Source of the DNA: Mesotaenium endlicherianum
Lineage: Eukaryota > Streptophyta > Zygnematophyceae > Zygnematales > Mesotaeniaceae
DNA length: 64,000 bases
Assembly (NCBI GenBank): GCA_009602735.1
Contig: WELA01010047.1
Coordinates: 106,925-170,924, forward strand
Reading direction: 5' to 3'
Shown here: one piece after another, positions 1 to 11,148 of the stretch
Position numbering within the stretch: the stretch's first letter is position 1
How the letters are laid out: each line of letters starts with the position of its first letter
The notes under the pieces: model-generated
Told to the model about the DNA's origin: nothing
What the model saw: only the letters and a program-made list of their open reading frames with translations
The model's database searches: none
Program-made: the position numbers and the translations under genes

Positions 1-600
1 CTTTGCAGACGCTGCATGAACTGCCTTCAACCTCTTCACATCCGCCTCACGCTCCCTCTTTGTTCTCTCCCCAAACTTTTCATCCAGCAACTCCTGTCTG
101 GCCTCTTCCCACGATCTCTTCTTGGCTGTTGCTTCTTCAAGCGCCTCCCCAACCTCCACCCTGTAACGCCTGGACTCTTCCTCAGTACGCGGCACAACAT
201 CATTCAACGTCAAGTTCCATTCATAGAGCTTGTTCTTGTGTACGGTACACACGGGGCACGAGAAGTCAGAAGACTGCCCCTTCATCATCATACTCTTAGT
301 CCTCTGTGAGAAATCTTGACAGAAGAGCGTCATCACCCTCACCAGACACGCTTGCTTGAGTGGAGCGAAACACATCTCCACGCCCTCCTGTAGTTGCTTC
401 AAGGCTTCCCTCACGAGGTACTCGAGCACCTCACCATCCCTAGAGTCCTTGCTGCTGAATGCAGTGATCCTAATGATACTGGTATCCCCGATGACACTGC
501 TATCCAGATTTTGCAAACGGTAGTAGTACCCCGTGACAGTGACCCTTTCTTTTGAAGATCTTGAAAGCATCCATGAACAACAATATGGCCAGGTTCACTA
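1..600 (-). pseudogene. TNP2/Plavaka-like transposase remnant, runs off left edge
   Basis: Read on the minus strand, one frame is open from about 540 to the window edge, giving roughly 180 residues. It contains a Cys-x2-Cys pair (CPVC, plus-strand 247-258) followed by a long charged helical stretch rich in Glu, Arg and Lys. Just upstream, in another frame, a hydrophobic strand ends in FMDAF (563-577). The spacing of an acidic strand, a GD..I..ITAF strand, a helix and a CPxC pair resembles the catalytic region of TNP2/Plavaka transposases (CACTA superfamily), which cut and paste DNA in the nucleus; that assignment is by pattern only. The frame changes near 535-545, and further upstream (661-1082) coding-like pieces are broken by stops, so the copy looks dead. 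It could instead belong to another algal DNA transposon or a decayed host gene. No terminal inverted repeat is visible because the element leaves the window. Confidence 0.35.
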
Positions 601-1082
601 CGAGCAGGTTCTTGGGATTGTGTGCCTCCCTTGTGGCGTCTGGGGTACCGAGTTGGGATTTCACAGCTGGTGTCGTAACCCTCCTTAAAACTCCCTCGTC
701 CTTTTTTTTGAGAGCATCTATACATCAGTAAGTCTCCTTGCCTTCCACTATCCAACCGTGTTCCAATCGCTCCCAGCCTAACTCCTCCCAGTTCCCCCCA
801 ATGGTGGTGCACCATGAACAACTTCGCAAGTGCGCAGAATGAGGCTAGGGTCCACTTTCATAGGCTCCTCAGTGAGCAAGAGCTCCCCGTGCCCTTCACC
901 CTTCTGCATCACGTAAGCACTTATGACGAGCTGTTAATTTTAGTTGGCTACTGTCAGTCGACAAGATCTTCTGCACCAAGACCATCACCTCCCGGCCCGC
1001 GGTGCGCATGCAGGAAGGCCCTTGTCATTAATGACAAGTGAAAGAATAATTGAGGATAAGGAAATCCCAGGCACACAGCAAG

Positions 1083-2086
1083 CTATACTCCACGACTTCC
1101 ATGGCTAATTTGCAATGTGGCAAGTAGGGGTCGCAGTGATATACCTGCTACTTGTGGGCTCATAACCAGGAAATCCCCCACGGCCACCTTCATTTCCTCC
1201 CCCCCTGTGTGCACTAGACAGCTGTACTCTCGAAGGAACGAATGGCCAGTTACATACGGGGAATTGTAGAGCCCCGTCATCTCTCCGTCCACTAATACCT
1301 CAGGCTTGAAGTGGATCTCCCTGCTCAATAAATTGTCCCCCACCATCTCCGCCAGACTTTCCCTGACATGCTTGGACCACAGCTTCTCCCCGCTCGGCAA
1401 CAGGGTTTCTTGCACACCATGCTTGTAAATTCGACTTTCGTCTTGTGTATGTCGTCAATCAAGCACCTCTTTTTGTCCTCTGCTTTGTAGAACTGGCTAT
1501 TCAACCTCCACGCCTCCATCAGTCGCTTGGTTTTCTTAGTACCTACATTGTGCAGGATCTCGTAGCCACACTTGCACAAGCACGTCGCGCTTTTGAACTT
1601 CCCCCACTCTTCCTCTGTGGCCTCTAACATGATTTCGTCACTACGGTTCAAAGCTAAATTTCCTGCTGTTTGTGCTGCAGCCTCGGCAACCCTCTCCAAT
1701 GCCCACACAGCTGCCTGCTGTTCTCGTACCTCTGCCTGTAGTGCTAAATCAACTAGTCTTTTGGCTGCCTCTTGTGCTCTTAAAGCATCCTTGCGCGCTG
1801 CTTTTGAGGTTTCTATTTGCGCTTGCTTGAGATCTTCCTTTTGCTTCCTTAATTGTCGGCGTGCCTTATCTGCAGCTAGCTGACTAAGGCGTGCTCTCTT
1901 GTCACTCTCTTCAACATGTCTTGCCCACTCTTGTTCTCTACGCAATGCTTCTTCATCTGCTGATTCAGCTTTACAGGCACGATGACAAACCACTCTATAC
2001 CTCATCCATTCTCCACAATGAGTGCATTGCACTTTCTCATTCTGATGTGGTGCTTTACCACTGCCCAATAACCTTGGCATTACCAC
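1083..2086 (-). pseudogene. Zinc-ribbon plus coiled-coil protein remnant
   Basis: Two overlapping minus-strand frames are open here (1325-2086 and 1083-1415). The first starts with a short Cys cluster (CTHCGEW...CHRAC, residues about 21-35), then about 120 residues of Ala/Glu/Lys/Arg-rich coiled coil, then a second Cys-rich patch (CLCKCGYE). The second begins inside the end of the first and continues the coding-like character with a hydrophobic beta-rich segment. The overlap suggests one original gene with a frame change near 1340-1410, or two exons. The strand matches the transposase remnant to its left, so this may be the amino-terminal part of the same transposon protein. The ATG at 2086 is the first possible start, not a proven one. 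I do not recognise the family; a faint BAH-like look in the second frame is too weak to use. Confidence 0.35.
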
Positions 2087-2818
2087 AACAACTCCTGTCC
2101 TCTTGATTAAGTGTACCCCTTATGCATTCATCCAAAAACTAGAGTTTTAATCGTGAACAAGACGCCTCAATTGGTATCTGCTTGGTGAAGGCAAGACTAG
2201 TATTGCCTTCACTTGATACAAGGCAAATTATTATTTTCCTCCGGATAGGTGCCAAGTTCTTTCATATTATTGATTCATTTCTCTGAAATTTCGGGCCGAC
2301 CAATTTTTAGTACACCGCAAATTTTTGGCAATGACGTGACCGTTTCAATTTTATGAAGAAAAGGACCGGAGACAAGGAATACGTCACGGCACTTGACCAA
2401 CTTTTTGGTCCCTTCCTCTCCAGCGATTTCATTAGACGGTAACAACTGGTCACAACATTCAAACACGACGGTCGCAACAGTCACAATTGCACACACAACG
2501 CAGGTGCATTCACTGACACGTATCGTTGTGTTATGGGAGGAGTGTAACAAATGTAAAGGGCACACAAATTATTCCGTTGTGACGTGTCGCAGACGTCATG
2601 ACATTTATGCGAGCAAAATGTGAGTTATCGTACGTTGTCCTCCGTGCAAGTGTCGCTCACGTTTGGGAGTCGGGAAATTGCGAGCTCATTTGGAGTAGTT
2701 TCCATTAGCGACTGCCACATTTGAACAATTAAGAGAGGTACTGGGAGTTAGCTCTCTGCATGCTGTACATGTTGCTTAATCTTGCTTCATGCAGGAAGGG
2801 TGGTCGACGAGGTAAAGG
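2087..2818. other. Intergenic stretch, no gene seen
   Basis: AT-rich sequence between the minus-strand remnant ending its 5' side near 2086 and the plus-strand gene-like exons beginning at 2819. If both neighbours were once genes, this would have been a shared divergent promoter region, but I see no clear TATA box, repeat or coding signal here. Confidence 0.4.
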
Positions 2819-4277
2819 ATGGCGTCCATTGCCATCTCAGCGGTGGACAACAAGAGCAACAAGAACAAGTTGAACTCTAATATCAGTAATAAGAATGCGA
2901 AGGTTATTTCTCCCTTTGTTCTCTTCAAAGATGTCTCAGTTGCCCAATATTATGGCTTATCATTCAGAGTTATACCTCTTGCAGTCTTGTGATGAGAGTC
3001 TGAGCCTTTAATAGAGACATGAAGTCTTGGATTGGCATGCCTTATACAAACGGCTTGAGGAAACTCAGGAATGCTTCAGAAGACAGGCTCTTTAGGAGCA
3101 ACGAGCCGAGTCGAGACTTGAACGAGGGAGGCAAGCAGTTAAGAACTTGAGGTCTTGGTTGGCGGAAGGTAACACTATGGTGGTAGAGTTTCACAAGCAC
3201 AAGGGCCCGAGTTTGTGAAGGTGGAGCGAGAAGGTGAAGGAGGGGGGCCGCTTGGCCATGCAAGGTACATGATCTGTGCAGCTTAAGTGCATGTTTGAAA
3301 TGCCCTGTGTTGCTCAATTCCTTTGGTCCGCTTGTTAGCTTAACAGTGGCCCAACTCTCTCTCTCTCTCTCTTACCTGCTATCTGTATGTTTGCAGTTAT
3401 TGGAGAAAAAAAGGAGGCTAGCATCCCCGTTAATAGAAGCACCGGTGTGCAAGGGACCGGCAGGGAACCCCAATCTGTCCCCGGCCACAATCGCCAAGAA
3501 GAAAGCCAGAACTCCATGAAAGGTATACAACCTGCTGACACCTTAAGAGCATGTGCATGCTAGATTGTCAACTGGCTCTGTGTGTTTGCCACACGGTCTT
3601 AGAAAGGGCTCAACTTCCAGCTATGAGTGCAGGCATTCCACGTGAAGAGGAGGTTGTCATTTCAGTCCCAATTTGGGGGAAGAACAAGGACGGCAATGAA
3701 CAAGAATGGGGAGATTGCAACAACAAGAAGTCTCCACAGATTAGAGACTCCGGGCTCAACAAAGAATTTGTAGACTGTGCACATCGTGAGTAGGTGCAAA
3801 ATTAGTGGTGTCTCACTTCATTTGTACTCCATCTGCATGCTCATGCACATTGTAGCAATCTCAGGCCCTCTTGCGTTGGCTGATAGATAGATCTCAAGCA
3901 AGGAATGAGCAGGCCCCGTCAATGCAAGCGACATTTTGATGTTGCGACCTGTGACTGCAGAGAAGAATACTCCGGAGGGAGGCTCCTGCGGAACGTATTT
4001 GAGCAATTTAAAGAAGGGGACGCCAAAATCCAAAGCGCCGCCACGTAGGAGGCCTCTAGCTAGGAAGTTAGCCCAGACAAACAAGAAACTGGAGTAGGCT
4101 GCAACTTGAGGCGGGGGTTCCGCTGCTCCAACAACTAAGAAGAACCAGCAGCAAAAGGAACGCCGCGTGTCCACCGTGGAAGAAGAGGACGTGGCAACAC
4201 AGCGGGGTGAGGCAGAGACGACAAGCTCAGGTGGGCAAAAGACTGATTGGACTCCCTGTTGCACGCAAGTTTGCTGA
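2819..4277 (+). pseudogene. Possible five-exon decayed gene of unknown function
   Basis: Five segments chain with matching splice phases: 2819-2902 (ATG start, phase 0), 2985-3168, 3397-3522, 3603-3785 and 3961-4277. The introns (2903-2984, 3169-3396, 3523-3602, 3786-3960) all begin GT and end AG; the last donor is GTGAGT, and intron 2 has a CT tract before its acceptor. The chain is 894 bases, 298 codons. The product would be hydrophilic, with a Glu/Arg/Gln coiled coil in exon 2 and basic Lys/Arg/Gln-rich tracts in exon 5. In the chosen frame there are five internal stops: TAA 3009-3011 and TAG 3012-3014, 3093-3095 and 4095-4097, then TGA 4107-4109, so if real it is a pseudogene. I do not recognise the family. 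A non-coding transcript or chance open frames remain possible. Confidence 0.35.
3355..3372. repeat. (CT)9 microsatellite
   Basis: A perfect CT dinucleotide run. It lies about 25 bases before the AG at 3395-3396 and would serve as a polypyrimidine tract if the intron 3169-3396 is real. Confidence 0.9.
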
Positions 4278-5406
4278 TGCACGTATATCTCAAGAGTCCA
4301 GCATCAATAGTGCACCTCTCGTGAACATCTGCACGAGGGTAGGTCTACACATGATTGTCGATTGAAGAAATTGGAGAGCTTGTGAGGGATGATAGCATGC
4401 CAATATTGGGGCCACTGGAAGATTGATTGTCACCCGTTCCATTTGCACTGAGCAAATTCTGATTACACGCCGAAGCCCCAGGAGCTGCGTGGTGTGGAGC
4501 TGCTTGCTGTGGACTGAAAAAGGCGGGAGCAAGAGGAGTGCCAAAGGCCTGTGTACAATAAGAGGTGCTAAAAGAGATGATCTGGCAGCATGTGTAGAGA
4601 GCTAATGCAGCAATATGGCGGAAATATTTGTTGTAAGAAGATTTGGGGTACCAGAGTAAACGGTACAGGACCTCAACTTGTACATTTTTTAATAAAATAA
4701 AGTATAAAACTCTTGTCCAGAGGTGCTGTTGTTAGTAACATATACTGATTCCATAATCCGCATCGCAAATTTGCTAGGCGCAGAGACTCCAATTGCTGCA
4801 GTGCAGGACACTAACACATACACATGCATATAATATACAATATTGGTCACTCAATTTCACACGACCACGCATGTGCACTGGAGGAGGCATGAAAGTGTTT
4901 CGATTTTCAACTGTTACTTTGACTGCATACATCCCCAAGAGTAAGGAGGATAAAATGATGCTACTCTGTAGCAACAAGGCGCCTACATCCCTAACACAAG
5001 CTTCTCAAAAGCGTACAAATATTTGACTCAGACGCTAGTGCTGCAACTAATGTAACCTGCCCGTAAAACAATATGAACTACTGTACAAGGAGCTCAAAGA
5101 GGGGCCTTGCAACAGTAAGGGCCACATATGTACAACTATTAGGACCTCGTAAAAGGCCCTCACCCTCCATAGCTTCCATCGCACTCTGCTTCTAGGTTGA
5201 AGCATTATCATCCTCCGACTTTGCCCTTCACAATTGCACATCCAGAATAGCATTTAGTGTGTTAGATGGAGGCGCAAGAGTGGCAAAACTACCTGCCATT
5301 GCATGTTGGGTACAAACAACACAAGGATTGACCACCTCAAATCCTTCACATCAACAACTGCCTACCTCCGCTCCTCCCATATAGCAGACAGAGCTCATGT
5401 TGAAAC
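4278..5406. other. No supported gene; possible 3' end region
   Basis: The plus strand after 4277 keeps some coding-like patches to about 4650 but with frequent stops. An AATAAA word at 4691-4696 inside an AT-rich stretch could be a polyadenylation signal for the exon chain ending at 4277. I see nothing recognisable between 4700 and 5406. Confidence 0.35.
4691..4696 (+). terminator. Candidate polyadenylation signal AATAAA
   Basis: AATAAA directly after a T run and overlapping a second AATAAA-like word. It is correctly oriented for the plus-strand gene-like exons upstream, about 410 bases after the last supported codon. Such words are common in AT-rich DNA. Confidence 0.3.
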
Positions 5407-5735
5407 TTAAATTGCTTTCTTCCACAACAACATCCTCACCCTCAGCTTCAACAATTCTTCTTGCACGCGTTTGGGTGCCCATCTGTCACCTAGACACATT
5501 CTGTGGGACTGAGTTGCATCTGATCTCAAGTCTCGCAATTTACCCAAATTGTATGAGGCTCTTTTTGACATCTGTACTGACTCCTTTATCCATTGGGCAA
5601 TATCATTTGTGACTCTATCAAACTGTCTCTTCCTATTTGGCCCCATCTCCTCAACTGAATCGTCGTCAACTGGCTGGAGAGCTGCCACTACATCCACGAC
5701 TGGCAATACATCTTCTTCAGACCCCTCAGGCTCGA
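5407..5735 (-). CDS. 3' part of an unknown gene, cut by an LTR
   Basis: The minus-strand frame is open from the LTR boundary at 5735 down to a TAA at 5407-5409, about 108 codons with no start required because the 5' part is cut off. The protein starts acidic (EPEGSEED), then has VVDVVAALQPVDDDS, a basic patch (GPNRKRQF) and two amphipathic Lys/Arg/Leu-rich helices near the carboxyl end (APKRVQEELLKLRVRMLLWKK). It looks like real coding sequence: no stop, balanced composition, and abrupt loss of the frame exactly where retroelement A1's LTR begins. The 5' portion is not found elsewhere in the window. I do not recognise a family; it may be a host gene exon or part of another mobile element. Confidence 0.4.
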
Positions 5736-6238
5736 TGTAGTGAAACAGATAGATAAAGTACTTAGTGGAATAGAATACTTTATTTATTCAAGACAAGGAT
5801 TTTTGAACACAAGTGATAGCTTCTTGAAAGAGAGATGGCTTCTTGAAAGTTAATGTATTTCTAGATTTTGGCAAGTACAAGAGTGATTCTGGAATGTCTT
5901 TCTATGTTCTAGCTCTTGATTATATACTTGCTACATAAGTAATTTCTAGGAAGGTGTATGTTGATGTGTTGGCACCCAACACATTCCAAAACTTGCCACC
6001 TCTTTCTAGAATAAAGTACACATGTCCTTTTGGCCTTAGAATGGCATATTTGACTCTTGCCACGTGGAGTTCTTCTAGGCCCTTCCTCTAACTTCGAAAC
6101 TGCCTTAGAAGGTTCAAAGGACATGAAGCAAGTTACTAGAGTACCTATTCACACTTGAATTCACACAATACTACTCCGAATATATTTGAAAACATTAAAA
6201 TATATGCAAACTAATACTTAATAACTCAAATCACTACA
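5736..6238 (-). repeat. A1 3' LTR
   Basis: 503 bases that, on the minus strand, begin TGTAGTGATTTGAG and end TTTCACTACA, the TG...CA form of family A LTRs found at eight further places in this window. A TATA-like word lies in the middle, as in other copies. Confidence 0.92.
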
Positions 6239-6966
6239 TCACCCCCCCGACAGAAAAAGCGACGTCTCGGCGCGTCAAGTAAGGTCTTACACATGTGGAG
6301 CAGACTAGTCAACAGCTTCAAGTCAGATGCTACACATGTGAAGAGGATTAGTCCAAGGCGCCAAGTCAGGTGCTACACATGTAAGGTGGACTTGGCAAGG
6401 TCGTGGTTGGTGTGACCTTATTGGCTACCCTACTCCTTAATGATTAAAAAAATTGTACAAGTTGGCCCAGAAGCTGCCCTAATTTCTAACATTCATAGCG
6501 TCCACAGAATTGCTCCACATCTAAAAGATCAAGTGCCAGATGCACCGCGTCAGAGAACTCTACCAGGTCACCAGATTTGAGAGCATTCTAATTTCTGGAG
6601 TGTCGTTGAGAGCTGTGAGAGTAGGCACTCCTCCAAATCTGTGCAGAAACTTCTGAAAACCATAAGTCCTTCTATACTTCTCTAAATTCTACAAACTAAG
6701 TCTCAAACTGGGCGCTGTAAGATGTTCTATCACAGTTTTGAGTTTCAAAGCATTCCAAGTTCAGGGGAGGGCACAATGTTAGAAGGCATGTTCTGCCCTA
6801 ACAATGCCAGCAGCCTGACCCCCTTCTACTTAGAGCATCATATCTCTGTCACCAGTGCTCCAAATTAAACAACCTTGGACTCTAAATGACCGGCTACGCA
6901 TGGAATACAGCCAAGTAAATTTTCAGAATTTATTACGCTGAGACCTATCACTAGTAGCAGTTTTAG

Positions 6967-9846
6967 TTATCTGTTCAGAAACTGCGAGAAGAAAAGAGTG
7001 TCTGATGTCAATTTTTCCTCTTTCTTGTTCTTGCAGGCTGCCTCCAAGGGGTCTTCTGCTGCTTCTTGATGGTGGTTGGCTGCCTCCCTGAAGTTTCTTA
7101 GGCTTCTAGTAGAGAGACTTGGGGCTGGTCCAAGATGGGGGTTGGCGGCATGGAAGCGCTTCAACTTTCTCTGAACTTTGTCAAGGTAGTGCGCCGCCAC
7201 CCAACTATTCTCCGAATCTGGATATCCTTTCCACTTGATTAAGTATTGTTGTTGTTTCCTGAAATTTCTCATAGCCACTATGTTTTCCACTTCGTACTCC
7301 AAATGATCATCCACTATTGTTGGGCCTGGTGGGGTCGTCACACGTCCTGGGAACTTGTTGTTGGGTTGCACATATGGCTTGAAGAGGGAATCGTGGAATA
7401 CGGGGTCGATGTGCATAGTCTGAAGAAGTTCTAGCTTGAAAGCAACGGGGTTGACTTGGTGGATAATGTTGAAGGGTCCCAAATACATGGGAGAGAACTT
7501 GCTGTCGGCAGGCCTGTTGTGCAGGGAAATATTCTTGGATGATAGTAACACGTTGTCACCCATTCTGTACGTAATTTCTCTTCTGGACCTGTTTGCCACT
7601 CTTGCTTGAGCATCTTGCGCCTGTTGTAGAGCTTTCTTCGCTGCTGTAAGGGCTGCTTCTAATGTCTCCATAAAATCTGTGGCTGCAGGTACTTCATCAT
7701 GGCAAGCCGTGAAGCTCAGCGGCGTGGTTGGATGGAAGCCATAGTTAAGGAAGAATGGGGACTCTTGGGTAGAGGCCTGCGTAGTGTTGTTGTAGGCAAA
7801 CTCGAGGGGGGTCAAGTACATGTCCCAGTCTTGCTCCAGTGTAGACACGTAGGCCTTTAGAGAGGTCTTTAGGGTACGATTCATACGCTCGGTTTGCCCA
7901 TCTGATTGTGGGTGGTAGGCGGTAGACATATCCAGCGATGTACCCAAGTTCTTGAAGAGATTTTTCCTGAAATGGCTTGTGAATCTTGGGTCTCTATCTG
8001 ACACAATTCTTGATGGTAGTCCATGGAGTCGGAAGATGTTGTCAAAGATGAGTCTTGCAAGTTGTGGTGCTGTAGCCTTAGTCGTCGTGGGAATAAAATG
8101 AGCCATCTTGTTAAGTATGTCCACCGCCGTGAGTATTGCATTATGGCCTGGAGGTGTCACGAGCAAGTCCACGATAAGGTCCATTGAGATGTCCGTCCAT
8201 TGTCTTTCGGGGATCGGTAGTGGTTGGAGGAGTCCTCCCGCCTTTTGCGATGATGGCTTGATTCTTTGGCATGTGTCACAGCTCCTGCAGTACTCCTTGA
8301 CTTGCTTAGACATGCCTGGCCAACAATAAGTCCTAGCTAGAACGCCCGTGGTCCTTAGGATTCCAAAGTGTCCTCCAAGAGGGTTGTCGTGTGCTTCTCG
8401 TAGAAGCAAGAGCCGGAGGTCTAAGTCATTAGGAACACATCTCTGGCCCGTATCTTGCCTCACCCAATAATTGCCTTCTTGCTTCTTGCATGGGTCCAAG
8501 GCTGCTTCTCCGTTCTTGTAGTAAGGGTCTCTTTCATAGGCGGCTGAAAATCGAGCTTCCAGATCTGTCTTCAGGGATACCATCACTGCATTTAATTGCA
8601 GTCTTGAGAGGGGGTCAGCCGGGTTTGTCTTGCCGGGCTGGTACTGAATCGTGATGTTGTATTGTTGCAAGTATCCGCTCCATCTTGCTTGTCTCCTTGA
8701 GAGATACGGCTGCGTTTGGAGGTGCTTTAACGCCTCGTGGTCCGTGGTGACCAGTATTTTTCGTCCTTCAACGTAGCAGCGCCAAACCTTCAAGGCATGT
8801 ACAATCGCCAATGCCTCTCGCTCCGTGGTTGTATAATTTTGCTCGGCTGGATTTAGCTTCCTTGACTCGTAGGTGATGGGCTGCAGTCCCTTGCCTTGGT
8901 TTTGAAGCAGGATTGCTCCTATTGCATTGGAAGATGCATCGGTGATGACGTGGAAGGGCCAATCTGGGTTTGGACTTGGAAGTGTGAGCACCGTGGATGT
9001 GGTCAATCTTCGCTTTAACTCTTGAAATGCCTCTTCTTCTTTCTCGGTCCATGTATATAGCCTGTTCTTCTTGAGTAGATCTGTCAGGGGGGCTGCTATG
9101 TGCGAGAAGCTGTGGAGGAATCTTCTGTACCAATTGGCAAATCCCAAGAATGACTGGAGTTCTTTCTTGGTCGTGGGGGTTGGTCATTCCTCCACCACCG
9201 TGGTCTTCTTGGCGTCCATCTTGATGCCATCTGCAGTCAAGTGGAGACCTAGGAACTCCACTTCTTGTTTGGCAAACTCGCACTTTGACTCCTTCGCAAA
9301 TAGCTTGATCTGCTTCAAGATTTTGAGGACTTCTTTCACGTGTCTTCCATGCTCTTCAAGGGTCTTGCTGTAAATGAGAATGTTGTCGATGAACATGGGC
9401 TGAAAAATGGTGTTCATCATACTCATGAAAGTTGCTGGCGCGTTGGTGAGTCCAAATGGCAGGACCATGAACTCAAAATGTCCATATCTTGTCCTGAACG
9501 CCGTCTTCTCTATGTCCGGTTCTGCGATGCGAATCTGGTGGTAGCCGCTCCGTAAGTCAATCTTCGTGAAGTACTTGGCTCCAACCAGCCGGTCCATGAG
9601 CTCATCCATGCGCGGCAGCGGGTATCGATTCTTGATGGTGATCTTGTTGAGGGCGCGATAGTCCACACACATCCTCAAGGTACCATCTTTCTTCTTAACA
9701 AATAGCACCGGGGCTCCAAATGGCGACTTGCTAGGTCGAATGAAGCCATGCTCCAGTAGCTCCTTGATTTGCTTCTTGCCTTTGTCTAGCTCCGTGTATG
9801 ACATTTTGAACGTAGGCCGAGAGATGGGCTTGTTTCCGGGCTCCAA
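6967..9846 (-). pseudogene. A1 pol block (RT, RNase H, integrase, chromodomain)
   Basis: Minus-strand coding block of family A. Recognisable parts in order: reverse transcriptase ([19 protein letters not shown], then [13 protein letters not shown]), RNase H ([31 protein letters not shown]), the HHCC zinc region and DDE core of integrase ([25 protein letters not shown]), and a chromodomain near the end (YLIKWKGYPDSENSW). The chromodomain places the family among chromoviruses, which target chromatin on integration. Broken fossil with a few breaks. Confidence 0.9.
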
Positions 9847-9877
9847 CTCTATCTTGTGGTCTACGAATCTCGTGGGG

Positions 9878-10380
9878 TGTAGTGAAACAGATGGATGAAG
9901 TACTTAGTGAAATGTAATACTTTATCTATTCAAGACAAGGATCTTTGAATACAAGTGGTAGCTTCTTGAAAGAGAGATGGCTGCTTGAAAGTTAATATAC
10001 ATCTGGATTTTGGCAAGTACAAGAGTGATTCTGGAATGTCTTTCTATGTTCTAGCTCTTGTTTATATACTTGCTATATAAGTAATTTCTAGGAAGGTGTA
10101 TGTTGATGTGTTGGCACCCAACACATCCCAAAATTTGCCACCTCTTTCTAGAATAAAGTACACATGTCCTTTTGACCTAAAAATGGCACATTTGACTTTT
10201 GCCACGTGGAGTTCTTCTAGGTCTTTCCTCTAACTTCGAAAATGCCTTAGAAATTTCAAAGGACATGAAGCAAGTCACTAGAGTACCTATTCACACTTGA
10301 ATCCACACAATACTACTCCAAATATATTTGAAAATATTGAAATATATGCAAACTAATATATAATAACTCAAATCACTACA
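9878..10380 (-). repeat. A2 3' LTR
   Basis: 503 bases with the family A terminal words (minus strand TGTAGTGATTTG to TTTCACTACA). It is followed by the C-rich complement of the polypurine tract at 10384-10390. Confidence 0.92.
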
Positions 10381-11148
10381 TCACCCCCCCGCGAAAAAAA
10401 GCGACGTCTCGGTGCGTCTAGTAAGGTCTTACACATGTGGAGCAGACTAGTCAACAACTTCAAGTCAGATGCCACACATGTGAAGAGAATTAGTCCAAGG
10501 CGCCAAGTCAGGTGCTACATATGTAAGGTAGACTAGGCAAGGTCGTAGGTGGTGTGACCTTATTGGCTAGCCTACTCTTTAAAGATAAAGAAAATTGTAC
10601 AAGTTGGCTCAGAATCTGCCACAAATTCAAAAATTTATAGCGTCCACAAAACTGCTCTACATCTAAAAATTCAAGTGCCAGACGCACTGCGTCAGAGAAC
10701 TCTACCAGGTCACCAAATTTGAGAGCATTCAAATTTCTGGAGTGTCATTGAGAGCTGAGAGAGTAGGCACTCCTCCAAATATGTGCAGAAACTTCTGAAA
10801 ATCCTAACTCCTTTTATACTTCTCCAACTTCTGCAAAGTATGTCTCTAAATGGGCGTTGTTAGATATTCTACCAGAGTGTTGAGTTTCAAAGCATTCCAA
10901 GTTCAGGGGAGGGCACAATGTCAGAAGGCATATTTTGCCCTACCAATGCAGCAGCTTGACCCCCTTCTACTTAGAGCATCATATCTCTCTCACCGGTGCT
11001 GCAAATTGAGCAAAGTTGGACTCTAAACAACCGGCTATTTATGGACTACTGCTAGAAAATTTTTCAGAATTTAATATGCAGAGACCTATCACTAGTAGTA
11101 GTTTTAGTTTTCTGTCCAGAAACTGCGAGAAGAGAAGAGTGTCTAATG

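Larger units (their letters stand above)
5736..9877 (-). mobile_element. A1: Ty3/gypsy chromovirus fragment (family A)
   Basis: A minus-strand copy of family A. The left (3') LTR at 5736-6238 is followed by the polypurine tract (seen as a C run at 6241-6247), a ~700-base non-coding 3' region and a pol block at 6967-9846 that reads reverse transcriptase, RNase H, integrase and a carboxyl-terminal chromodomain. The element stops where the LTR of A2 begins at 9878; its own gag and 5' LTR are not found in the window. It is broken, with several breaks. It interrupts the coding sequence at 5407-5735, so it inserted into something older. Confidence 0.9.

Noticed and set aside
1083-1415. Possible BAH domain in the minus-strand frame.
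   Set aside because: Only a short VGDFLVMSP-like stretch matches; the rest of the domain cannot be recognised.
2985-4109. Premature stops explained by C-to-T change at CAA, CAG or CGA codons, as a methylation-decay signature.
   Set aside because: Every stop codon is one C-to-T step from Gln or Arg, so the pattern is uninformative without an intact paralogue.
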